From positions 1 through 40,323 of the forward strand of contig CAZXTL010000018.1 of assembly GCA_964643725.1 (NCBI GenBank): a stretch of DNA of 40,323 bases, written 5' to 3'. Below are positions 1 through 4,863 of the stretch, in pieces; the first letter of the stretch is position 1, and the number at the start of each line of letters is the position of its first letter. The notes under the pieces were generated by a model. That model saw only the letters and a list, made by a program, of their open reading frames with translations. It was not told the origin of the DNA and ran no database searches. Made by a program: the position numbers and the translations under genes. The stretch is from DYQY01 sp964643725. GTDB lineage: Bacteria; Margulisbacteria; Riflemargulisbacteria; GWF2-35-9; DYQY01.

Positions 1-31
1 CATACAAAACATCCCCAGAAGCATCTTTCAT
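1..31 (-). CDS. Possible 5' end of a gene (dnaB candidate), partial
   Basis: Reading leftward, an ATG at 31 is preceded by AGGAG eight bases upstream and opens a frame MKDASGDVLY that runs off the window. It lies directly downstream of rplI on the same strand. In many bacteria the replicative helicase gene dnaB follows rplI, and DnaB N-termini often contain a short stretch such as LLNDRLPP, which DVLY could begin. Only ten codons are visible, so both the coding status and the dnaB identity are inference from position. Confidence 0.35.
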   Translation of the reverse strand, partial: MKDASGDVLY

Positions 32-77
32 TAAGTATACTCCTGGGGATGAAGGTAAACTAATTGTGGTTAACAAT

Positions 78-548
78 TTATCTTTTAAGTTTTTTCTCTT
101 CTTCTTCTATTGTAACAAGCAATGGAACAACAACATTAATGCCTGTAAATAACTTTATATTTGCAGAGTATTTACCAGCTGTCTTTATGTGCGTATTGAT
201 TGCTATTTTCTTTTTAGGAATATCTAATCCTTTTGCTTCTTTTATTTTATCAGCAACATCTTGATTTGTAATTGAACCATAAATGTGTCCAGTTAAGGCT
301 GCCTTAGCAACAAAAACAAGTTCTAAGTCTTTTAACTGATCAGCTTGTTTCTGATGTTCTGCCTTTTCTTTTGCTATTCTTTTTGATTGCTGACCAATCT
401 CATTGTCAATCTTGCTTTTATTTCCAGCATTAAAAATAATAGCTTTATTCTCAGGTATAAGAAAGTTAACACCATAACCTCTTTTTACGTTTACTACGCT
501 TCCTTTATCCCCTAATCTAACATCATCTTCTATTAATATAATTCTCAT
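78..548 (-). CDS. rplI: 50S ribosomal protein L9
   Basis: Binds 23S rRNA near the L1 stalk region with an elongated two-domain structure. The protein opens MRIILIEDDVRLGDKGSVV and contains the conserved KRGYGVNFLIP stretch of the N-terminal domain, then a long charged helix (about residues 50-75) and a C-terminal domain with GSITNQDVADKI. I place the start at 548 because AAGGAGAAGG lies just upstream and the L9 family begins at this Met. An upstream extension would overlap rpsR and adds no L9 homology. Length is 156 aa, slightly long owing to a lysine/glutamate tail. It is the last gene of the rpsF-ssb-ssb-rpsR-rplI run. Confidence 0.96.
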   Translation of the reverse strand: MRIILIEDDVRLGDKGSVVNVKRGYGVNFLIPENKAIIFNAGNKSKIDNEIGQQSKRIAKEKAEHQKQADQLKDLELVFVAKAALTGHIYGSITNQDVADKIKEAKGLDIPKKKIAINTHIKTAGKYSANIKLFTGINVVVPLLVTIEEEEKKLKR

Positions 549-559
549 TTGCCTTCTCC

Positions 560-808
560 TTATTCCATTACGTGAGGCAATAGACATGCCTCTCTTGCTT
601 TTTTAATAGCGGCCGCAACGGCTCTCTGATGTTTAGGACAAAGTCCTGACATTCTACGAGAAGCAATCTTGCCTCTATCAGTTAAGTTCTTTCTTAAAGT
701 ATTTATATCCTTATAATCGACTATCTCTACACGAGATACGCATACAGAACATTTCTTTTTTCTTACTCTTTTAAATGCTGATACTTTTTCTGCTACTCTT
801 TTTGCCAT
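560..808 (-). CDS. rpsR: 30S ribosomal protein S18, zinc-ribbon form
   Basis: Small-subunit protein that pairs with S6 on the 30S platform. The 82-aa product shows the S18 core (DYKDINTLRKNLTDRGKI, then SGLCPKHQRAVAAAIKKAR). Cys20, Cys23, Cys57 and His60 form a CxxC...CxxH set. Many bacterial S18 proteins have lost these ligands, so this looks like a zinc-binding version, which is an inference from the residues. A gap of 11 bases separates it from rplI, and it sits downstream of the ssb genes in the same operon. Confidence 0.97.
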   Translation of the reverse strand: MAKRVAEKVSAFKRVRKKKCSVCVSRVEIVDYKDINTLRKNLTDRGKIASRRMSGLCPKHQRAVAAAIKKAREACLLPHVME

Positions 809-855
809 TTTCTAAAGTCCTCCTATTAGCCTTTTTGCCTCTAAACTTTTAACCT

Positions 856-1221
856 TTAAAAAGGTATATCCTCATCTTTACTAGATTTCACCTGATCATC
901 CTCAGGTTGACTATCTTTTTTGTTTAATACTTCTACTCTATCTGCCATAACTTCGGCAAAAACTCTATTCTTGCCATCTTTTTCATATTCACTCAACTGA
1001 AGAGAGCCTTCTATAGCTACCGATCTTCCTTTGGCAAGATATTCACCACAAAATTCTGCAAGTTTTCTCCAAGTAGAAATCCTTAAAAAATCTACCTGCT
1101 TGTTATCGCCATATCCACGATTAACAGCAACAGTGAATCTCGTTACAGGAATACCAGAAGTAGTATATCTCATTTCTGGATCCTTTGTTAAATTACCTAT
1201 TAAAAAAACTTTATTATACAT
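856..1221 (-). CDS. ssb: Single-stranded DNA-binding protein, copy 1 (more canonical)
   Basis: OB-fold protein that coats single-stranded DNA during replication and repair. It starts MYNKVFLIGNLTKDPEMRYT, the standard SSB opening, followed by a core with VDFLRISTWRKLAEFCGEYL and KGRSVAIEGSLQ. A short acidic tail ends in DEDIPF, the tip that recruits partner proteins. At 121 aa the flexible linker is short compared with the roughly 170-residue SSBs of E. coli and Bacillus. It lies between ssb copy 2 and rpsR, the usual place for bacterial ssb, and is probably the housekeeping copy. Confidence 0.93.
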   Translation of the reverse strand: MYNKVFLIGNLTKDPEMRYTTSGIPVTRFTVAVNRGYGDNKQVDFLRISTWRKLAEFCGEYLAKGRSVAIEGSLQLSEYEKDGKNRVFAEVMADRVEVLNKKDSQPEDDQVKSSKDEDIPF

Positions 1222-1247
1222 CTCTTAACCTTTTATCCTCTTTACCT

Positions 1248-1613
1248 TTAAAAAGGTATGTCGTCTTCAGTAATATCCTGATCTTTTCCACCAGCAATAC
1301 TTACGCTTCCGCCACTAAAACTTCTAAGTGAAGAAGCAATTACTTCAGTTACATACGTTGTAGTCTTGTCTGCATCCTCGAAACTTCTCTGTTGTATTCT
1401 TCCTTCAACTAAAACTACTTGGTTTTTGCTGAATTCGCCAACAGAATCTGCCAATTTCTCCCATGCTACAATAGCTATACGGTCTGTTTTATCTCCAAAT
1501 GCTCTTTCCGTTTCAATCGTGAATTTAGCAATACTTTTGCCCTCTGTAGAAACCTTGAGATCTGGTTCATCTATTATTTTACCGATCAATATTATTCTGT
1601 TTAGCTGAGCCAT
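1248..1613 (-). CDS. Single-stranded DNA-binding protein, copy 2 (divergent paralogue)
   Basis: A second OB-fold SSB of identical length (121 aa) immediately upstream of copy 1. It opens MAQLNRIILIGKIIDEPDLK and keeps the core pattern (RIAIVAWEKLADSVGEF, VVLVEGRIQQRSF) but is clearly diverged from copy 1. The tail again ends in an acidic DDIPF tip, so partner recruitment is probably retained. It follows rpsF by 9 bases. It could form mixed oligomers with copy 1 or serve a separate repair or DNA-uptake role. The sequence does not decide. Confidence 0.9.
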   Translation of the reverse strand: MAQLNRIILIGKIIDEPDLKVSTEGKSIAKFTIETERAFGDKTDRIAIVAWEKLADSVGEFSKNQVVLVEGRIQQRSFEDADKTTTYVTEVIASSLRSFSGGSVSIAGGKDQDITEDDIPF

Positions 1614-1622
1614 AAAACTATA

Positions 1623-1913
1623 TTAGTCCTTCTTGGTTATCATATGACGAACTACGTTTTCGTCAATCCTTATATTATAGTCAAGCTTAGTAAGTACACC
1701 TTTATCTTTTTCAAAATTAATTAGAACATAATACGCTTCTTTTAAACCTTTGTGCTTTTTAAAAGCATATGGAGTCTCTCTTTTGCCCCATTTTTCAGCG
1801 TCAATAAAAGTACCTTTAATCGCTTCGATATTTTTTTTAATTTTTTCTATTGCTGAATCTACTTGTTCCTCAGTATTTTCAGGTTTAAGTAATGCTAAAA
1901 CCTCATATTTCAT
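1623..1913 (-). CDS. rpsF: 30S ribosomal protein S6
   Basis: Platform protein that dimerises with S18, encoded two genes downstream. The 96-aa product begins MKYEVLALLKPE and has the S6 ferredoxin-like pattern with WGKRETPYAFKKHKGLKEAYYVLINF and a C-terminal NVVRHMITKKD. AGGAGG eight bases upstream of the ATG marks the start. It is the first gene of the minus-strand operon and is transcribed from the promoter at 2010-2037, leaving a 5' leader of about 90 nt. Confidence 0.96.
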   Translation of the reverse strand: MKYEVLALLKPENTEEQVDSAIEKIKKNIEAIKGTFIDAEKWGKRETPYAFKKHKGLKEAYYVLINFEKDKGVLTKLDYNIRIDENVVRHMITKKD

Positions 1914-2009
1914 GTGCTGTTTCCTCCTACATTATTTACAAACTGGTATATTAAATCATAAAAGACCATAAATATCTACTATGATGACCATGCCAAAAGA
2001 GCAAAGTAG

Positions 2010-2037
2010 ATTATAACACACTCTCGAAGTATGTCTA
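2010..2037 (-). promoter_or_regulatory. Housekeeping promoter of the rpsF operon
   Basis: On the minus strand TAGACA (2032-2037) is separated by 16 bases from a perfect TATAAT (2010-2015). The predicted transcript starts near 2003, giving a leader of about 90 nt before rpsF. Unlike several neighbours, this gene is not leaderless: its ribosome binding site AGGAGG lies at 1921-1926. Confidence 0.7.
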
Positions 2038-2045
2038 TTAAAATA

Positions 2046-2093
2046 GTTCAATCGTTCATTGGTTCACTTGTTCAATGGTTGCTGGTTTGCTTG
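2046..2093. repeat. Degenerate octamer tandem array (six units)
   Basis: Six consecutive 8-base units with a GTTCA-type start: GTTCAATC, GTTCATTG, GTTCACTT, GTTCAATG, GTTGCTGG, TTTGCTTG. The array lies in the rpsF/glyQ divergent intergenic region, 8 bases upstream of the rpsF -35 box. Its period matches the arrays at 2111-2150 and 32751-32798, but the unit sequence differs. Confidence 0.75.
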
Positions 2094-2110
2094 TAAGTTA
2101 ATATTTTTTC

Positions 2111-2150
2111 AAATAAACGAATAAACAACTAAACAAATAAACAACTAAAC
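2111..2150 (+). repeat. Octamer tandem array AAATAAAC-type (five units) upstream of glyQ
   Basis: Exactly five 8-base units: AAATAAAC, GAATAAAC, AACTAAAC, AAATAAAC, AACTAAAC. The last unit ends 2 bases before the TATAAT of the glyQ promoter. The same unit in the same orientation relative to its gene precedes thrC (32751-32798) and the apgM-like gene (27762-27785). Confidence 0.9.
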
Positions 2151-2158
2151 ATTATAAT
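2130..2158 (+). promoter_or_regulatory. glyQ promoter, predicted leaderless start
   Basis: TATAAT at 2153-2158 lies 6 bases before the glyQ ATG, so transcription should begin at or next to the start codon. No Shine-Dalgarno is present (the six bases are AGTGGT). The -35 position, 17 bases upstream, falls inside the octamer array and reads TAAACA (2130-2135), matching four of six bases of TTGACA. Confidence 0.65.
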
Positions 2159-2164
2159 AGTGGT

Positions 2165-3034
2165 ATGGATTTTCAAAATGTTATTCTCACTTTACAAAAA
2201 TTCTGGGCTGACCAAGGATGTATCCTTCAACAACCTTATGATATAGAAAAAGGCGCAGGCACTATGAACCCTGCAACATTCCTTAGAGTACTAGGCCCTG
2301 AACCTTATAATGTTGCCTATGTAGAGCCATCAAGAAGGCCAACAGATGGAAGATATGGCGAAAACCCAAATAGATTACAACACTACTTCCAATTCCAAGT
2401 AATATTGAAACCATCTCCTTTAAATGTTCAAGACTTATACAAAAAAAGCTTAGAGGCCATTGGCGTTGACCTTACAGAACATGATTTACGCTTTGTTGAA
2501 GATAACTGGGAATCTCCTACTTTAGGTGCAGCTGGATTAGGTTGGGAAGTTTGGTTAGATGGAATGGAAGTAACACAGTTTACTTACTTTCAAATAACTG
2601 GTGGATTAGAGCTTGACCCAATTCCTGTAGAAATCACTTACGGACTGGAAAGACTAACCATGTTCATCCAAGGGAAAGACTCTGTTTATGATATAGACTG
2701 GAATGACAAAATTAAATATGGTGATATTTATCTACAAAATGAACAGGAACAAAGCAAATACAATTTTGAAATATCAGATATTGCGATGCTTTCAGATATG
2801 TTCTATAAATTTGAAAAGGAATCATACCGTTGCATTGAGGCTAAACTGATTCTTCCTGCTTATGATTATTGTTTAAAATGTTCCCACACTTTTAATCTGC
2901 TTGATGCTAGAGGAGCTATCAGCGTTACAGAAAGAACAAACTACATAACTAAAATAAGACATTTAGCAAAGAAATGCGCTGTTGAATATCTAGCTAAACG
3001 TGAAGAGCTAGGGTTTCCACTCCTTAAAAAATAA
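2165..3034 (+). CDS. glyQ: Glycyl-tRNA synthetase alpha subunit
   Basis: Catalytic class II subunit of the alpha2beta2 enzyme that charges tRNA-Gly. It starts MDFQNVILTLQKFWADQGC and has ILQQPYDIEKGAGTMNPATF, AYVEPSRRPTDGRYGENPNR, and the motif around GLGWEVWLDGMEVTQFTYF typical of GlyQ. The length of 289 aa is normal. The beta subunit gene lies 13.6 kb away at 16645-18675 on the opposite strand, whereas the two are adjacent in most bacteria. Both genes have leaderless promoters fused to tandem-repeat arrays. Confidence 0.97.
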   Translation: MDFQNVILTLQKFWADQGCILQQPYDIEKGAGTMNPATFLRVLGPEPYNVAYVEPSRRPTDGRYGENPNRLQHYFQFQVILKPSPLNVQDLYKKSLEAIGVDLTEHDLRFVEDNWESPTLGAAGLGWEVWLDGMEVTQFTYFQITGGLELDPIPVEITYGLERLTMFIQGKDSVYDIDWNDKIKYGDIYLQNEQEQSKYNFEISDIAMLSDMFYKFEKESYRCIEAKLILPAYDYCLKCSHTFNLLDARGAISVTERTNYITKIRHLAKKCAVEYLAKREELGFPLLKK

Positions 3035-3038
3035 CCAA

Positions 3039-3204
3039 CCTCATCCGCTGGAAATATTCCATTATTCTTATTATTTACTTTTCGTCTCAGCACCTTCTCC
3101 TAAAAGAGAAGGTTTACAAATACGAAAAATACTCCCCCCTCTCTTTTAGGAGAGGGGGATAACGAAACATAACTACTACCATTAAGAAACTTTAGGGGGT
3201 GAGG
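3039..3204. repeat. Palindromic intergenic repeat element (MITE-like), non-coding
   Basis: The glyQ/pilin-like intergenic region holds two strong hairpins: 3093-3112 (7-bp stem, six-base loop) and 3135-3158 (9-bp stem, six-base loop). Their cores, TCTCCTAAAAGAGA and TCTCTTTTAGGAGA, are exact reverse complements, so they also pair with each other. Near-terminal CCTCATCC (3039) and GGGTGAGG (3197) are inverted with one mismatch. No ORF is present. The structure resembles a small non-autonomous palindromic repeat. It may also terminate glyQ transcription. Confidence 0.55.
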
Positions 3205-3210
3205 CTAGAC

Positions 3211-3645
3211 TTATTTAAATCTAATTATTTTGATTAAATACTTCCTATTAGTATGTGTTTGAAGTTCTATTTGATAATAATTATCGTTAATTTTAATAAA
3301 TTTATAATAAGTAATCAGCATTGGTTCAACAGTTAAATACCTAGTGGCTACCTGCATGGAGTATAGCTTATTATTTTTAACCCCTACGTCATGTATACTC
3401 CCCCCACTATCAATACGCAAAACTCCACCAACTATATTCATAGAATCAGAAACTTTACTTATCTTATTAAGATACATTTCCGAAAACTCAATCTGTGCTA
3501 TCTCCTTGTTTTCTTCAGCATACTTAAGATATCTTTTAACACTTCCGTAAAAAATATTACTAACTAAAGGTAATAGGACTAATAATATAGATAAGGCAAC
3601 TAAGGTTTCAAACAAGGTAAAGGCTCTCTTGTTACTGAGGTTCAT
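3211..3645 (-). CDS. Type IV pilin-like / pseudopilin family protein
   Basis: The 144-aa product opens MNLSNKRAFTLFETLVALSI. This is a prepilin-type signal with a short positive leader, cleavage before Phe9, Glu at mature position 5, and about 20 hydrophobic residues. Position -1 is Ala instead of the usual Gly, a tolerated but less common variant. The rest is a soluble domain with predicted beta strands, like minor pseudopilins of type II secretion or type IV pili. I choose the ATG at 3645, not 3663, because a perfect promoter lies immediately upstream and the longer frame would begin inside the -10 box. No other pilus genes are nearby. Confidence 0.7.
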   Translation of the reverse strand: MNLSNKRAFTLFETLVALSILLVLLPLVSNIFYGSVKRYLKYAEENKEIAQIEFSEMYLNKISKVSDSMNIVGGVLRIDSGGSIHDVGVKNNKLYSMQVATRYLTVEPMLITYYKFIKINDNYYQIELQTHTNRKYLIKIIRFK

Positions 3646-3654
3646 AATATTTTT

Positions 3655-3683
3655 AGTATACAAACTGATTTAATGAACGTCAA
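3655..3683 (-). promoter_or_regulatory. Leaderless promoter of the pilin-like gene
   Basis: On the minus strand TTGACG (3678-3683), a 17-base spacer and TATACT (3655-3660) form a near-consensus promoter. Only 9 bases separate the -10 box from the ATG at 3645, so the mRNA would have a 0-3 base leader. The same arrangement with identical boxes and spacings recurs at 4682-4710. Confidence 0.8.
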
Positions 3684-3711
3684 TATTTTAATTATCACTA
3701 ATTAATAACGT

Positions 3712-3827
3712 TATAATCTTAGATGTCCATACATCATAAACTTTCGATGCACCCCTTTGGGAATATTCTATATAACTTACGATAACTTAAATGAAAGTTA
3801 TTAAATAAAACTTCGGAGGAATTAATA
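3712..3827 (+). promoter_or_regulatory. Structured 5' leader, copy 1
   Basis: TATAAT at 3712-3717 would start a transcript near 3724 with about 104 nt of leader before the ATG at 3828, although no good -35 box is visible. Elements shared with copy 2 (4739-4863) are CTTTCGATG (3741), a TTGGGAATATTCT block containing the palindrome GAATATTC (3761), a perfect 7-bp hairpin ATAACTT/AAGTTAT (3782-3801), and GGAGGAATTA ending just before the start codon. I do not recognise a known riboswitch class. Confidence 0.6.
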
Positions 3828-4127
3828 ATGTCCATATCACCAGTTGGTTTAAAACTCCCCGCAGCAGCATCGTTTAAATCGGTGCCATCAAGTAACCCAA
3901 CATCTTTTAAACCGACAGCTTCAGGCACCCATGAAACAGAAACATCTCAAAACTCTGCAGCGACACCACTCACGGAAAAAACATTAATAGCTATGCAAGC
4001 TCAATACGTAACACAACCAATAACTAGCACCACCAAAGAGACAACTACAGCTAAAGCTGTACAAAATACAATAAAATTAGGTCAAGATTGGTTACTCATT
4101 TTTAGTAGCTTAAATAAAGATCAATAA
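3828..4127 (+). CDS. Hypothetical Ser/Thr-rich small protein
   Basis: A 99-aa protein I do not recognise. The first half (MSISPVGLKLPAAASF onward) is rich in Ser, Thr, Pro and Ala and probably disordered. The second half (from about residue 45) is more helical, and no membrane segment or Sec signal peptide is visible. The start is supported by GGAGGA 8 bases upstream and by the leader conserved with the gene at 4864. It is divergent from the pilin-like gene across the duplicated cassette. The shared leader suggests co-regulation with the EF-hand protein at 4864-5724. Confidence 0.6.
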   Translation: MSISPVGLKLPAAASFKSVPSSNPTSFKPTASGTHETETSQNSAATPLTEKTLIAMQAQYVTQPITSTTKETTTAKAVQNTIKLGQDWLLIFSSLNKDQ

Positions 4128-4159
4128 ATAATTATAGGTGTTAACTCCAAAGGCATTAG

Positions 4160-4672
4160 TTAAAGTTTGCAAAGAAAATTGATTTCAACAGATGTTTCTT
4201 CCTCTGTAACAGAAAAACCTTCTCCTAAAATATCAGAAAAAATTTCACCACTTTTTTGAATTAACAACAGTTGTTCATGTTTACTTTTCTTTTCAGATAA
4301 AGACCTCATCATTTTATTAAGTTCTCTAATCTTAGTAAAAGTTTCAATAATTGCTAACGTTGCAGTTGTTGCAACTGGACCTCTTAAAATAGTTGCCAAC
4401 ATATATAAACCTTTTTCAGTAAAAGCTTTTGGCAAATATCTTGTTTTAGCTAGATTTGCGGTGGAAATTTTCCACCGCAAATCTTCAAATTCTTGCATGG
4501 TTAGATGTATGATATATCCTGCTGGGAACTTGTCAGGGTTGTTTTTAACTGCTTTGTTAATATCTCTGGTCTCAACATTGTATATTCTAGCTACATCACT
4601 ATCTAATAACACACTTTTGCCCTGTATTTGTAAAATTTTCTCTTCTATATCTTCAAACTTTATGATACTCAT
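4160..4672 (-). CDS. ORF6N-domain DNA-binding protein
   Basis: The 170-aa product has an ORF6N domain, a KilA-N-related DNA-binding module common in phages and accessory bacterial genes. It carries the characteristic run from IQGKSVLLDSDVARIYNVET (about residue 16) through INKAVKNNPDKFPAGYIIHL and RYLPKAFTEKGLYMLATILR (to about 105). The C-terminal part is a coiled-coil-like helix (ETFTKIRELNKMMRSLSEKK). The ATG at 4672 is preferred over 4696 because a perfect promoter lies immediately upstream. The likely role is transcriptional regulation, possibly of the local accessory genes, but the target is unknown. Confidence 0.8.
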   Translation of the reverse strand: MSIIKFEDIEEKILQIQGKSVLLDSDVARIYNVETRDINKAVKNNPDKFPAGYIIHLTMQEFEDLRWKISTANLAKTRYLPKAFTEKGLYMLATILRGPVATTATLAIIETFTKIRELNKMMRSLSEKKSKHEQLLLIQKSGEIFSDILGEGFSVTEEETSVEINFLCKL

Positions 4673-4681
4673 AATATATTT

Positions 4682-4710
4682 AGTATACTCACTCATATAG
4701 ATGACGTCAA
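4682..4710 (-). promoter_or_regulatory. Leaderless promoter of the ORF6N gene
   Basis: TTGACG (4705-4710), a 17-base spacer and TATACT (4682-4687) lie on the minus strand, with 9 bases from the -10 box to the ATG at 4672. It is identical in boxes and spacing to the promoter at 3655-3683 and is part of the duplicated cassette. Confidence 0.8.
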
Positions 4711-4738
4711 TTATTGTATTATAAATAATTAATTACGT

Positions 4739-4863
4739 TATTATCTATTGTGGTTATATACCATACCCTTTCGATGTTTAATTGTCCCCCTCATTGGGAA
4801 TATTCTTAAGTACATCCGATAACTTAAATGAAAGTTATAAAATAACACTTAGGAGGAATTATT
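4739..4863 (+). promoter_or_regulatory. Structured 5' leader, copy 2
   Basis: This is the counterpart of 3712-3827. TATTAT (4739-4744) is aligned to the copy 1 TATAAT inside a shared ACGTTAT context. CTTTCGATG, TTGGGAATATTCT and the hairpin ATAACTT/AAGTTAT with loop AAATGA (4819-4838) follow, then AGGAGGAATTA before the ATG at 4864. The hairpin and its flanks (CGATAACTTAAATGAAAG) are unchanged between copies while other positions differ. Confidence 0.6.

Noticed and set aside
78..587. N-terminally extended L9 reading from 587
   Set aside because: The extra 13 residues overlap the rpsR 3' end and match nothing in L9; a strong Shine-Dalgarno supports 548.
1914..2009. S6:S18 autoregulatory RNA motif in the rpsF leader
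   Set aside because: The leader is long enough (about 90 nt), but I could not find the expected bulged CCG-type element or a convincing conserved fold, so I do not annotate it.
2111..2150. CRISPR array
   Set aside because: The repeats are 7-8 bases long with no spacers, so they are tandem repeats and not a CRISPR array. No cas genes are present.
3061..3210. tRNA or other structured RNA gene after glyQ
   Set aside because: The hairpins are explained by the palindromic element; there is no T-loop GTTC..GA pattern or cloverleaf.
3646..3663. Extended N-terminus (MYTKNIMNLS) of the pilin-like protein, and the similar MSEYTKYIMS extension of the ORF6N protein
   Set aside because: The extra codons coincide with the TATACT -10 box and the bases after it. 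Their similarity between unrelated proteins comes from the duplicated promoter, not from shared protein sequence.
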